37,094 nt of DNA from Kangiellaceae bacterium. Its GTDB lineage: Bacteria > Pseudomonadota > Gammaproteobacteria > Enterobacterales > Kangiellaceae. The notes under the pieces are model-generated. The model had not been told where the DNA came from, did not search any database, and was given only the letters and a program-made list of their open reading frames with translations. The stretch spans positions 1-37,094 of the forward strand of contig JADGFG010000019.1 in the NCBI GenBank assembly GCA_016743995.1, read 5' to 3'. The number at the start of each line of letters is the position of its first letter. The stretch's first letter is position 1. The position numbers were made by a program, and so were the translations under genes. Below, in pieces: positions 8,665-17,939 of this stretch.

Positions 8665-11376
8665 TTATTCTTTGGCTTTTCCTTTTTTCACGGCAGCTTT
8701 TTTTGTCGTCTTCTTTTTAGCAGCTTTCTTCTTCACCGCTTTTTTCTCCGTTTCTATCCATTTTCCATCGACATAATGAGCGCTCCAGCCTGTTGCTTTC
8801 CCATCTAATTCACTCGTTACATATTGCTCTTTCACTTTACGACTAAAACGGAACATCGCTTTATTACCGTCAGAATCAGCCGTCGGCGCTGAAACCAGGT
8901 AGTTAAATTTGGGATCCAGTTTATCTTTAACCATTAATAGTTCTTCAACTAACGGTGCCCTGGTTTCTCTATTTTTGGGAAATTGGCTGGCTGCAAGAAA
9001 GATTCCAGAAGCCCCATCTCGTAAAATATAATGATCATCCACCTTAACACATTTCAACTCTGGCATAGGGATAGGATCCGCTTTTGGTGGAGCAGCTTCA
9101 CCGTTTCTTAACAGTTTCCTTGTGTTTTTACATTCTTCATTAGTACAACCAAAGTATTTACCAAATCGGCCAACTTTTAACTGCATTTCACTATCACATT
9201 TATCGCAATCAATTACCGGCCCATCATACCCCTTAATTTTAAAACTTCCCGCCTCAATCAGATAACCTTTACAAGTTGGATTATTTCCACAAACATGAAG
9301 TTTGCTTTGCTCGTCAATCAGATAACTATCCATTGCTGATTCACATTCTGGGCAACGTTTTTTCAAAAGTAAATTTCGACTTTCTGCTTCTTCGTCCTTG
9401 TCAACCGCCTCAATTTCGTCTCCGGGAATTAAGTTCATGGTATGCTTACAACGTTCTTTAGGCGGTAAAGAAAACCCACTACAACCTAGAAATGTCCCCA
9501 TTGATGAATTGCGGATCATCATTTTATTCACCTGACATAAGGGGCAGTCCATATTCATTTCAACAGACTTAACATTATCCATTCCGCCATCTTCGACAGG
9601 TAGCTCGGCTTTCGTCAGTCTTTTGGTTAAATCACTATAAAATTCATTTAAGGTGTCTTTCCATACCTTTTTGCCATTGGCAATGGTATCAAGAGCTTCT
9701 TCCATCTTGGCAGTAAAAGAATAATCCATCAGATTGTTAAAGCTTTCACTCAGACGATCAGAAACTATCTCTCCTATTTTTGTCGCATAAAAGCGGCGAC
9801 TTTTAACAACAACATAACCCCTATCCTGTATAGTAGAAATAATGTTGGCATAAGTAGAAGGTCGACCAATTCCTCGTTTTTCCAACTCTTTAACCAGCGC
9901 GGCTTCACTATATCGAGGAGATGGTTTGGTAAAATGCTGTTTGGGTTCCAGCTTTTCCAAGTCTAGTTTCTGACCTACTTTAACTTCAGGTAATAAAATG
10001 TCTTCATCGTTCTTTGATTTACGAGGTGGCTGCACTTTTGTCCAACCATCAAACTTCACCACTCTGCCTTTTGCTGCCAGCTTAAAGTCGCCAGCCTTAA
10101 CGACCAGATTGGTCACATCATAAACAGCATCAGTCATCTGACAAGCTATAAACTGCTGCCAGATCAGGTTATAAAGACGTATTGCATCTGAATCAACGTT
10201 TTTAAGATGTTTTTCCACAGTACGCGCATTGGTTGGTCGAATTGCTTCATGCGCTTCCTGAGCTCCTTCTTTATTGGAGTAAAACTTAGGGTTCTCCGGT
10301 AAATAAGCTGCATCAAAATTATCGGAAATATAGTCTCTTGCCATAGATAAAGCATCGGCACTTAACATGGTAGAATCAGTACGCATATATGTGATATAGC
10401 CTGCTTCGTAAAGCCTCTGTGCAAGCATCATCGTTTTCTTAACATTAAAACTGAGCCGCGTACTGGCAGCCTGTTGTAGCGTTGAGGTTATATAAGGTGC
10501 ACTCGGACGGCTTTTAGTTGGCTTGGAATCACAACTATCAACCACTAAAGCTTGTTGCTCCAGCAGCGATAACATTTCATCACTTTGTTTTTTGTTACCT
10601 GGGCGATATTTTTCTCCCTGGTAACGACGAACTTCAAGTTTCAGCTGGTCACGTTGTTCCGTTAACGTATCGGCCCACAACGTCCAGTATTCATCAGGTA
10701 TAAATGCTCTGATTTCTCTTTCTCTTTCAACAATCAGTTTTACTGCAACCGACTGAACTCGACCAGCAGAAAGTCCTCTGGACACTTTTTTCCATAATAA
10801 AGGAGAAACCATAAACCCAACAACACGGTCTAAAAATCGTCTCGTTTGCTGTGCGTAAACAAAATCCATATCCAGATGAGTTGGTTTTGAAAAGGCGTCC
10901 TGAATTGCTTTTTTGGTTATCTCGTTAAACACTACCCTTTGGTAAATATCATTATCACCACCAATTTCTTCCCTGAGGTGCCAGGCAATAGCTTCCCCCT
11001 CTCTATCCAAATCCGTTGCGAGATAAATTTTGTCTGCATCTTTGGCGTATGATTTTAGCTCTTTTATTATTTTTTCTTTACCAGGTAGTACCTGATAGTT
11101 TGCCTGCCAGTCATTCTCAGGATTAATCCCCATTCTTTTAAACAGAGATTCTTTAGCCGCCTTAGCTTTATGTATAATTTTTGCTTCAGGAGAAAGCTTT
11201 CTGGTAATAGCAGCTTTACGCGCTCTTTCTTTAGGATCTGATGCACCAGTAACCACTTTGGTGGGCAGATCTCTCACGTGGCCGACACTGGACTTTACGA
11301 TAAAGTCCTTTCCCAGATACTTATTGATTGTTTTGGCTTTTGCCGGAGACTCGACAATAACTAGTGACTTACCCAT
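8665..11376 (-). CDS. topA: DNA topoisomerase I
   Basis: The product is 903 residues (E. coli TopA is 865). It relaxes negative supercoils by transient single-strand cleavage through a tyrosine. The N-terminal Toprim domain shows [15 protein letters not shown] and the acidic [13 protein letters not shown]. The catalytic Tyr330 lies in [11 protein letters not shown]. The C-terminal half carries three zinc ribbons with paired cysteines, starting near residues 611 (CPLC), 674 (CPEC) and 724 (CDKC). A further domain leads to a lysine/alanine-rich tail (about 876-903, repeated [13 protein letters not shown]-like). That tail resembles histone-H1-like C-termini and probably adds non-specific DNA binding (inference). 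The gene is monocistronic. Confidence 0.97.
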   Translation of the reverse strand: MGKSLVIVESPAKAKTINKYLGKDFIVKSSVGHVRDLPTKVVTGASDPKERARKAAITRKLSPEAKIIHKAKAAKESLFKRMGINPENDWQANYQVLPGKEKIIKELKSYAKDADKIYLATDLDREGEAIAWHLREEIGGDNDIYQRVVFNEITKKAIQDAFSKPTHLDMDFVYAQQTRRFLDRVVGFMVSPLLWKKVSRGLSAGRVQSVAVKLIVEREREIRAFIPDEYWTLWADTLTEQRDQLKLEVRRYQGEKYRPGNKKQSDEMLSLLEQQALVVDSCDSKPTKSRPSAPYITSTLQQAASTRLSFNVKKTMMLAQRLYEAGYITYMRTDSTMLSADALSMARDYISDNFDAAYLPENPKFYSNKEGAQEAHEAIRPTNARTVEKHLKNVDSDAIRLYNLIWQQFIACQMTDAVYDVTNLVVKAGDFKLAAKGRVVKFDGWTKVQPPRKSKNDEDILLPEVKVGQKLDLEKLEPKQHFTKPSPRYSEAALVKELEKRGIGRPSTYANIISTIQDRGYVVVKSRRFYATKIGEIVSDRLSESFNNLMDYSFTAKMEEALDTIANGKKVWKDTLNEFYSDLTKRLTKAELPVEDGGMDNVKSVEMNMDCPLCQVNKMMIRNSSMGTFLGCSGFSLPPKERCKHTMNLIPGDEIEAVDKDEEAESRNLLLKKRCPECESAMDSYLIDEQSKLHVCGNNPTCKGYLIEAGSFKIKGYDGPVIDCDKCDSEMQLKVGRFGKYFGCTNEECKNTRKLLRNGEAAPPKADPIPMPELKCVKVDDHYILRDGASGIFLAASQFPKNRETRAPLVEELLMVKDKLDPKFNYLVSAPTADSDGNKAMFRFSRKVKEQYVTSELDGKATGWSAHYVDGKWIETEKKAVKKKAAKKKTTKKAAVKKGKAKE

Positions 11377-11817
11377 TTAATTTATACGAACCCTTGTTTA
11401 CATGAACTTTCATGATTTTTTTAAATTTAGTTCTTATTTTACGCCTGAGCCAGGTGTGAAATAAAACTCAGGAGCCTGTATTATTATCAAATTACATGAT
11501 TAAAATAGTTAGTAACAATACCAACTGATGCTACACATTCAGTATCAAACAGTCTGCCTGCTATATAAAACACCGTTAATACTTCATGATACTTGAAATC
11601 AGTGTAATGAATGAACAAATGATTTACATTCAATCAAATAAACCTGTTTCACCCAACGTCGCTGACTAAAAAATAACCAGCAACAACATTGCCTTTTTAT
11701 TGTATGGCCATTTACCCTGGCATAGTCAACCAATAATTACCAATTTTCAATATTAATTAACTAATTAAAGACATACCGCAGTGCTGTCGCATAATTCTTA
11801 ACCTTTTTTAAGCAAAC
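11377..11817. other. Intergenic region between ybbP and topA
   Basis: This 441-base AT-rich gap holds no gene. It contains a 14-bp dyad CATGAA-CT-TTCATG (11401-11414) about 25 bases upstream of topA, which could be an operator. An inverted pair CCTGAG/CTCAGG lies at 11444-11449 and 11467-11472. I saw no strong intrinsic terminator for ybbP and no convincing topA promoter. Confidence 0.45.
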
Positions 11818-14313
11818 TTACCGGATTAGAGATAAAGGTGAGCACCTTGTCACCTTTTTTACGCCTCGCCAGGATGCCGCTAACATCAGCCCGAATACAC
11901 TAACAGGTAATACAATCCACAAATTCCAGTGAAACTCAAATGGAATATCAAAAACCTGTGTATATAACAAAAAAGACACTAATTCAACGGCCAGTACACC
12001 CATGAGTGAAGATAATAATGCCAACCATAGATACTCAAACCTGAAGCAACGTGCAATAAATGACTCTTCCGCTCCTAGCGTTCTAAGAATAGCCGACTGT
12101 CGGTATTTTGCCTCAAAAGTATGCTCAAGGGCTGCCCACAATAAAGCCAGGCCAGCCGCCACTACAAATATCATGATAAGCTCAACCGCAGTCGTCGCAT
12201 TAACGATAATATTTTGAATCTCCTTTAAAATTTTATCAAATTCGACAATCGTCACACCAGGAGTCATTTTTGCCAGTGCAGGTAATAGCATTTGTTGAGA
12301 CGCAGGCAACAGAAAACTGTTAATGTAGGTTGCATTAAATTCCGATAATGCTCCGGGTTCAGCTATCACATAAAAATTAGGCGTAAAAGTTTGCCAGTCA
12401 ATGCGTCTGATATTAACAATGATACCTTGCCAGTCATCTGCACCAATTTTAAAATTCAGCGTATCCCCCAGTACCAGGCCTAACGCATTAGCTGTTTTTT
12501 CATCAAGCGAAATTGAATGCTGTGAATCCGACAGGTTCCAGCCCCACTCTCCTGCTGTGATCAGATTACCCTCAGGAACATTATCAGACCACGTGATATT
12601 TAACTCTCGTTTTAGTGCATTATATTCCAGCGCCTCTGCTGAAACTTTTTTATAAACAGGGTGTCCATTAATTCCTGTAATCCTTCCTCGAACCATAGGA
12701 TAAAATCTGGAATACTTCAGTTCATGCTGGTTAAAAAAGTTTTTTACTGGCTCTACCTGAGAGGCTCTCAGGTTATATAAAAAATGATTCGGCGCATTTT
12801 CATCAAGACTCTGTTGCCATTTTGAAAGTAGCTCACCTCGAACAAGCACTATTGTCGCAATTACAAATAATGTAATGCTAAATGCTAATAAATGTAGCAG
12901 TGTCACAGCTTTATTAGCTTGTAACTGACGTAGACTAAAATTAACGGCGGCACTATTCGTCAGGGCTAATTTTCTCATTACTTTTAATAACAAACTCGCA
13001 ATAATTGCGAAAATAATACCGAGTACAAACACGCCCAGAATTACGCTCATTAATAACTGTATATCCCTCATCTGAAGCCATAGTACAAATGTTAAAATGC
13101 CGCCTGAAATCAGATAAATCATACTAACATTAAATGTTAATGGTTTTAACTGTCTACGTAATACACGCATTGGTGGAACCACTTTTATCTGTAGTAATGA
13201 TGGTAAAGCAATGACCGTTAACAAAGTAACTGTACTCGCAACGGGTAGCCATAACACCGCATAATTTGCGGCAGGTAACCCCTCTACAAAACTTGAAGCT
13301 AACAGATTAACCATCAATTCGTAAAAGAGAACACCAACAATTCCACCAGCAACAATACTCGACAAGCAGATAAAAGCCAGAATATACACAAAAATAATGA
13401 GAACCTGATTACTACTCATTCCAAAACAACGCATCAGTGCACTTAAATCAAACTGCCTGCGTACGTAACGATTAGCCGAGAGCGCAATAGCAACACCCGA
13501 TAAAATAATCGTTAAAAGGCTGGACAAGCCAATATATTTTTTACTACGGGCTATCGCTGAACCTGCAAGAGGCGATTCATCAAAAATAGTTAATAACCTT
13601 TGACTTGCTGTTAGTTCAGATTTTACTTTTTCTGCTAAAACAGCGACAGCAGAACTATCACCAGAAAATAAATACCTGAAGGTTACTCGGCTACCTGGCT
13701 GTATAATTCTGGTCGCCTGCAAATCTTCAATATTCATAATGACTGTCGGCGCAATATTAAACAACGTACTCACCTGGCCTGGTTGTAACGTCAATACCCC
13801 AGCATAAGAAACTTCACTGTAGCCTAACTCCGTTTTGCTATTTTTGTTCAGGTCAAGACTGTGATAAATTTCGGGTTCAACCCAGACTTCACCTCTGGGA
13901 GGTGGGCCTTTGATAACCCTGGATTTTCCAAAAGGCGTATCTGCAATTTCCAGTCGGCCCCTCAACGGATAATTATCAGAAACCGCTTTTACCATAGATA
14001 ATTGAAGCTTTTCGTTTGCAAAAAGTACGCTTGAAAATTCCACGCTTGTCGCTTTTTTCAATTTTACCTGCTGTGCCAACTGTAACCAGCTATCGGGTAT
14101 TTTCGCAGGTGAAGTTATCACAAGATCTGCGCCGAGCACATCGGCAACCTGCATTTCAGTAGCACTTTCAATCCTGTCAATCACTAAAAAAATCACACTA
14201 ACCGATGCCATTACAATGCTCATGGCAAAGAGCAACACGAGCATATCACCGCGCTTCCAGTCTCGACTGAAAATTTTGTGGGCTATATTTAGCAGATGCA
14301 AATGATTAATCAT
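11818..14313 (-). CDS. ybbP: ABC transporter permease, YbbP-type with two FtsX modules
   Basis: The product is 831 residues (E. coli YbbP is about 804). I count roughly ten membrane helices: one near 25-46, a cluster at about 262-372, a central group at about 395-490, and three near the C-terminus. Large extracytoplasmic regions lie at about 50-255 and 500-700. This is the ten-helix, duplicated FtsX-like arrangement of YbbP permeases. With YbbA it forms an ABC complex. Members of this class tend to act on lipids or envelope proteins rather than as simple importers. The start overlaps the ybbA stop by 8 bases, showing translational coupling. Confidence 0.9.
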   Translation of the reverse strand: MINHLHLLNIAHKIFSRDWKRGDMLVLLFAMSIVMASVSVIFLVIDRIESATEMQVADVLGADLVITSPAKIPDSWLQLAQQVKLKKATSVEFSSVLFANEKLQLSMVKAVSDNYPLRGRLEIADTPFGKSRVIKGPPPRGEVWVEPEIYHSLDLNKNSKTELGYSEVSYAGVLTLQPGQVSTLFNIAPTVIMNIEDLQATRIIQPGSRVTFRYLFSGDSSAVAVLAEKVKSELTASQRLLTIFDESPLAGSAIARSKKYIGLSSLLTIILSGVAIALSANRYVRRQFDLSALMRCFGMSSNQVLIIFVYILAFICLSSIVAGGIVGVLFYELMVNLLASSFVEGLPAANYAVLWLPVASTVTLLTVIALPSLLQIKVVPPMRVLRRQLKPLTFNVSMIYLISGGILTFVLWLQMRDIQLLMSVILGVFVLGIIFAIIASLLLKVMRKLALTNSAAVNFSLRQLQANKAVTLLHLLAFSITLFVIATIVLVRGELLSKWQQSLDENAPNHFLYNLRASQVEPVKNFFNQHELKYSRFYPMVRGRITGINGHPVYKKVSAEALEYNALKRELNITWSDNVPEGNLITAGEWGWNLSDSQHSISLDEKTANALGLVLGDTLNFKIGADDWQGIIVNIRRIDWQTFTPNFYVIAEPGALSEFNATYINSFLLPASQQMLLPALAKMTPGVTIVEFDKILKEIQNIIVNATTAVELIMIFVVAAGLALLWAALEHTFEAKYRQSAILRTLGAEESFIARCFRFEYLWLALLSSLMGVLAVELVSFLLYTQVFDIPFEFHWNLWIVLPVSVFGLMLAASWRGVKKVTRCSPLSLIR

Positions 14314-15091
14314 TGATTATGCCTTCTACACTGCTCCTTCTTTCCTTAACACTCGGTATATCGACTCCCGGCTCATCAACACTTTGCTCGGTACGAGCCT
14401 GCTCATCAATGACGACATCACCTCCGGTTCTTCGCTCAACTATCTGCCCCCCACTCAACATTAACGCTTCGTCACATTTCGCCGCCAGGTGAATGTCATG
14501 AGTAACCAGAACAAGCGTCGTTTTTAACGTTGAATTAAGCTTAAACATTAAATCAATAATTTTTTGCCCTGTTTCCGTGTCAAGATTTCCAGTCGGTTCA
14601 TCGGCGAGTAACAAACGAGGTTCAGAAACAAATGCACGAGCAATAGCGACTCGTTGTTGTTCTCCACCCGACAACTGATTTGTATAATGATTCATTCTTT
14701 TTTCTAGCCCAACTTTACTCAGAATTTCCATTGATTTTTCTCTGGCTTTTTTATCTCTTTTTAGCTCCAGTGGCATCATCACATTTTCTAATGCGGTTAA
14801 GCCTTCTATCAATTGAAAACTCTGAAAAACAAAACCCAGGTTTTCTTTTCTTAATTGTGCACGTTGCTCTTCACTGAGTTCAAATATCGATTTTCCATTC
14901 AAAACAACCTGTCCACTTGTTGGCGTATCCAGTCCTGCCAGTATTCCCAATAATGTCGTTTTACCAGAACCAGACTCACCTAATATTGCCAGACTCCGCC
15001 CGACCTCTAATTCAAATGAAATATCTTGTAAAATTTCCAGCTCGTTTTCCGTTGTAGCAACTCGTTTACACAGATTGATAGCAGTTAACAT
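14306..15091 (-). CDS. ybbA: ABC transporter ATP-binding protein YbbA
   Basis: The product is 261 residues with all ABC ATPase motifs in order: Walker [10 protein letters not shown] (about 38-46), Q-loop FVFQSFQ, signature [14 protein letters not shown], Walker [13 protein letters not shown] and H-loop VTHD. It belongs to the LolD/MacB-like ATPase subfamily. E. coli YbbA is about 228 residues. The extra C-terminal tail (about 230-261) is charged and not needed for catalysis. The gene is co-transcribed with the overlapping ybbP and diverges from tesA, the same arrangement as in E. coli. That layout suggests a link to acyl-lipid or envelope metabolism, but the substrate is unknown. Confidence 0.95.
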   Translation of the reverse strand: MLTAINLCKRVATTENELEILQDISFELEVGRSLAILGESGSGKTTLLGILAGLDTPTSGQVVLNGKSIFELSEEQRAQLRKENLGFVFQSFQLIEGLTALENVMMPLELKRDKKAREKSMEILSKVGLEKRMNHYTNQLSGGEQQRVAIARAFVSEPRLLLADEPTGNLDTETGQKIIDLMFKLNSTLKTTLVLVTHDIHLAAKCDEALMLSGGQIVERRTGGDVVIDEQARTEQSVDEPGVDIPSVKERRSSVEGIIND

Positions 15092-15140
15092 AGCGTTACT
15101 CTTTAAATTAATAAACTCAGGGCTTTTACCAAAAATTCAG

Positions 15141-15169
15141 TTGCAAATAAGGCAAATTCATGTGATAAA
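15141..15169 (+). promoter_or_regulatory. Probable tesA promoter
   Basis: A -35 box TTGCAA (15141-15146) is followed after 17 bases by GATAAA (15164-15169). An extended -10 TG lies at 15161-15162. The -10 box ends about 48 bases before the tesA start. The match is good but not perfect. Confidence 0.45.
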
Positions 15170-15217
15170 TCATTATCAAACGACCATCAACTAACCGTAT
15201 GTTAACGATTATAAGCT

Positions 15218-15901
15218 ATGCTCAAATACATTTTACTGTTAATTCTGACCAGCTATCTACCCTCATATTCATCGGTTGCACTATGTGAGCAAAGTTCAGT
15301 AATCAATCAAATTCAATCCAGCCCGAAATCATCAGATAACTTAATTCTGGTATTTGGTGATAGTCTGAGCGCAGCATACAACATAAAACATGAACAAGGG
15401 TGGGTTAGTTTGTTACAAAACTTTGTGGTAGAAAATAAAATATCAGCAAAAGTAATCAATGCCAGTATTAGTGGAGAAACAACCACTGGCGGCCTGGAGC
15501 GCCTGGAAAAGCAACTGACAAAATCACAAGCAGACATCATAATTATTGAACTAGGCGGAAATGATGCGTTACAGGGCCTGAATCTTGAGACAACTAGAAA
15601 TAACCTGAAACAAATGATTACGCTGAGTCATCAATATAACGCCAGAGTTATTCTTGCTGGCATGAAAATTCCACCGAATTATGGCCGTACCTATTCCACA
15701 AAATTTGAAAAGATCTACAATGATCTGGAAAAACGGGAAAATGTTATTCTAATTCCTTTCCTGCTAAAGGACGTTGCAGGTACTGAAACCTACATGCAAC
15801 TGGATAGAATTCATCCAAATGCCAGCGCTCAACCCGTTATTATGCATACTGTCTGGCAGTATCTATCACCGTTACTAACTGAACCTTCAGAGAAAAAATA
15901 A
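15218..15901 (+). CDS. tesA: Multifunctional acyl-CoA thioesterase I / lysophospholipase / arylesterase
   Basis: The product is 227 residues: a signal peptide (about 1-24), a short Ser-rich spacer, then a complete SGNH/GDSL hydrolase domain. The nucleophile Ser49 sits in VFGDSLSAAY. The oxyanion Gly is in SISGETT and the Asn in GGNDALQG. The catalytic dyad Asp196 and His199 lies in DRIHPNAS. TesA is periplasmic and cleaves acyl-CoA, lysophospholipid and ester substrates in vitro. The gene is divergent from ybbA-ybbP, a conserved gammaproteobacterial neighbourhood. A short hairpin follows its stop codon. Confidence 0.95.
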   Translation: MLKYILLLILTSYLPSYSSVALCEQSSVINQIQSSPKSSDNLILVFGDSLSAAYNIKHEQGWVSLLQNFVVENKISAKVINASISGETTTGGLERLEKQLTKSQADIIIIELGGNDALQGLNLETTRNNLKQMITLSHQYNARVILAGMKIPPNYGRTYSTKFEKIYNDLEKRENVILIPFLLKDVAGTETYMQLDRIHPNASAQPVIMHTVWQYLSPLLTEPSEKK

Positions 15902-15939
15902 CGAATATCACTCGCTCGCAAAATCCGTTGTGCTGTTTG

Positions 15940-15960
15940 TACCCAAACTCCCCGGGTATA
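15940..15960. repeat. Short palindrome related to the repeat at 176-224
   Basis: TACCCAAACTC (15940-15950) is identical to positions 179-189, and GGGTATA (15954-15960) is identical to 217-223. The centre and part of the right arm of the longer element are missing. TACCC/GGGTA can still form a small hairpin after tesA, without a T-run. A decayed copy of a dispersed element is one reading; chance is the other. Confidence 0.35.
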
Positions 15961-16159
15961 ATCAGCAAAAAACAGAAAGAAGATTAGCACTTAAAACTCG
16001 CGCCAGACAATTAAATATTTCAGCAATATAGCATATAACAAACTATACTTCCGTTTTATTCGCAACAAGCGGAATACTATTGAAAATCATTATTTATCCT
16101 TTATACTTTTAATATTGAATTTAAACATCAAACTGCTCACAGGTATCTACAAATCAATT

Positions 16160-17365
16160 ATGACCCAGTCAAAACACTTTGAAACCAATACCATTCATGC
16201 CGGCAAGCTTAAAGATGAGCAGTTTGGAGCTTTGAGTACACCGATATTTCAAACATCAACTTTCATTTTCGATAATGTACAACAGGGAGCCGCACGCTTT
16301 CAGGGCGAAGAAGAAGGTTATATTTATGGTCGGTTGGGTAATCCAACTGTCAGAGAACTTGAACAAAGAATGGCATCATTGGAAAAAACGGAAGACGCTG
16401 CTGCTTTTGGCTCTGGCATGGGCGCTGTTTCAGCAACACTTCTCGCCAACCTGCAAAAAGGCGACCACGTTGTCGCTTCTGCGGCATTATACGGTTGTAC
16501 ATTTGCCCTGATGAACCACAAATTTCCGCAATTTGGCATTGAAGTCTCTTTTGTTGACATGACAAATGAAACAGAAATACGTGAGGCAATCAAAGCCAAT
16601 ACCAAAGTTATTTATTTTGAAACACCTGTAAACCCCAATATGGTGGTTATTGATATCAACCTGGTTGCTAATATCGCAAAAGAAAAGAAAATAATCAGTA
16701 TTATCGACAATACCTTTATGTCACCAGCATTACAAAACCCCGCTGATTACGGTATTGATCTGATTGTTCATAGTGCCACTAAATATTTAAACGGGCATGG
16801 AGATGTAGTCGCAGGAATTACCTGTGGTAGCAAAGAGCAGATAGAAAACATCAAATTAACCACATTGAAAGACATGGGAGCTGTCATCAGTCCCAATGAT
16901 GCCTGGCTTATCATCAGAGGATTAAAAACACTCTCTGTTCGAGTCGAAAGACATTGTGAAAATGCATTAAAAGTCGCGCAGTTTCTTGACTCACATCCCA
17001 AAGTAAAACTCGTCAATTACCCCGGACTTCCTGAACACCAGGGCTTTGCGTTAATTGGTAAACAAATGCGTGCCGGTGGTGGAATTATGGCATTTGAAAT
17101 AGATGGTTGCTTTGACGATGCCGTTGAGTTTATGAATAGCTTGCATATGTGCTCTATCGCGGTCAGTCTGGGGGATGCAGAAACTCTGATCCAACACCCT
17201 GCTTCAATGACCCATTCACCTTATGAACTTGAAGAAAGAGCAGCTGCCGGCATTAGTGAAACCTTAATCAGACTATCCGTAGGTCTTGAGCACATTGACG
17301 ATATTATCAGTGATCTGTCTGGCGCTTTTGCTGCGATGGAAAGTCGATTAAAACAGGTTAGTTAA
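16160..17365 (+). CDS. megL: Methionine gamma-lyase (PLP-dependent)
   Basis: The product is 401 residues, the family's usual length. It cleaves L-methionine to methanethiol, 2-oxobutyrate and ammonia. It is a Cys/Met-metabolism PLP enzyme. The PLP lysine is Lys208 in HSATKYLNGHGDV, and the YGRLGNPT and FGSGMGA cofactor blocks are present. Cys113 in ALYGCTFAL corresponds to the diagnostic Cys116 of the Pseudomonas putida enzyme, and Lys208 to its Lys211, the same offset of three. That favours methionine gamma-lyase over cystathionine gamma-lyase or homoserine sulfhydrylases. I chose ATG 16160, beginning MTQSKHFETNTIHAG; a longer in-frame TTG at 16115 adds an unconserved extension. The ribosome site is weak. 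Its 3' end is partly duplicated downstream. Confidence 0.9.
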   Translation: MTQSKHFETNTIHAGKLKDEQFGALSTPIFQTSTFIFDNVQQGAARFQGEEEGYIYGRLGNPTVRELEQRMASLEKTEDAAAFGSGMGAVSATLLANLQKGDHVVASAALYGCTFALMNHKFPQFGIEVSFVDMTNETEIREAIKANTKVIYFETPVNPNMVVIDINLVANIAKEKKIISIIDNTFMSPALQNPADYGIDLIVHSATKYLNGHGDVVAGITCGSKEQIENIKLTTLKDMGAVISPNDAWLIIRGLKTLSVRVERHCENALKVAQFLDSHPKVKLVNYPGLPEHQGFALIGKQMRAGGGIMAFEIDGCFDDAVEFMNSLHMCSIAVSLGDAETLIQHPASMTHSPYELEERAAAGISETLIRLSVGLEHIDDIISDLSGAFAAMESRLKQVS

Positions 17366-17393
17366 TTTTTAAAAGGTACTTCGTTTTGATACA

Positions 17394-17425
17394 ACCTTCT
17401 TTTGCCGGCAACTGTAAAAGAAGGT
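17394..17425. other. 10-bp hairpin after the methionine gamma-lyase gene
   Basis: ACCTTCTTTT (17394-17403) and AAAAGAAGGT (17416-17425) are perfect complements around a 12-base loop containing GCCGGC. The hairpin starts about 28 bases after the stop codon. It is followed by an A-run on the coding strand, so it is not a typical intrinsic terminator, but it may act in mRNA stability or Rho-dependent ending. Confidence 0.5.
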
Positions 17426-17441
17426 AAAAAACCAGTTTTTC

Positions 17442-17580
17442 CCCACATCCATTCAATCGCAATGCACAGCGACAGGGATTTCCTGGTTACGTTTTAGCTC
17501 TTTAAAAAAGTAACTCGCATGCAGGCAAAGTGGTGCGAAACCTTCTTTCAAATTAAATATCCCACAAAACGTTAAAACCT
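17442..17580. repeat. Long imperfect direct repeat, copy 1
   Basis: This stretch of about 139 bases matches 17721-17870 with small indels. The best-conserved core runs from the AAGTAACTCGCATGCA block to CCTTCTTTCAAATTAAATAT. It has no supported coding frame. It may belong to a repeat family dispersed in the genome, which a genome search would show. Confidence 0.75.
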
Positions 17581-17720
17581 TCCCAATCAGGTAAACGATA
17601 TTATTAGTGAGCTGCCTGGCGCTTTTAATGCGATGACTTTTACGTAAAACTAACAACCTGATCTCGCCTTTATCAATATTAAAATACCAGATCGGGCTAG
17701 CCGCAAAAGACCGATTCTCG

Positions 17721-17870
17721 CCCACATCCATATCTCAATCGCGATGCTCAGCGCCAGCGACAGGGCTTTTTTGGTTACTTTTTTAGCTCTTGAAAAAAGT
17801 AACTCGCATGCAAGCAAAGCGGTGCGAAACCTTCTTTCAAATTAAATATTCACACAGAAAATTAAAACCT
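17721..17870. repeat. Long imperfect direct repeat, copy 2
   Basis: This is the second copy of the repeat at 17442-17580. It begins CCCACATCCA and ends ATTAAAACCT, with a small internal insertion (CAGCGCCAGCGACAGGG against CAGCGACAGGG). It ends about 20 bases before the shared terminator of the lyase and astC genes. Confidence 0.75.
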
Positions 17871-17888
17871 TACTACTCAAACATCCAT

Positions 17889-17917
17889 AAAAAAAGGCAG
17901 AAAAAACTGCCTTTTTT
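17889..17917. terminator. Bidirectional intrinsic terminator (lyase / astC)
   Basis: AAAAAAGGCAG (17890-17900) and CTGCCTTTTTT (17907-17917) pair perfectly around an A6 loop. The G/C-bearing stem is flanked by A and T tracts on both sides. It lies between the convergent lyase and astC genes and can stop transcription from either side. Confidence 0.85.
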
Positions 17918-17939
17918 ATTTTCTAAGTTAAATCAGCAA

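Larger units (their letters stand above)
17298..17635 (+). repeat. Tandem duplication fossil of the lyase gene 3' end
   Basis: Bases 17298-17338, inside the end of the methionine gamma-lyase gene, recur at 17595-17635 with 36 of 41 identical by my alignment. The second copy would read NDIISELPGAFNAM against DDIISDLSGAFAAM in the gene. Only this stub of coding sequence survives in the second copy. The homology resumes about 140 bases further on in the long repeat pair, consistent with an old tandem duplication that has decayed. Confidence 0.75.

Noticed and set aside
16160-17365. Homoserine sulfhydrylase or cystathionine gamma-lyase instead of methionine gamma-lyase
   Set aside because: The diagnostic Cys113 in YGCT, and its spacing to Lys208, match methionine gamma-lyase.
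17453-17731. Open frame of 92 codons on the minus strand between the lyase and astC
   Set aside because: It spans the first long repeat and the duplication fossil, has no plausible family or ribosome site, and is best explained as non-coding repeat DNA.
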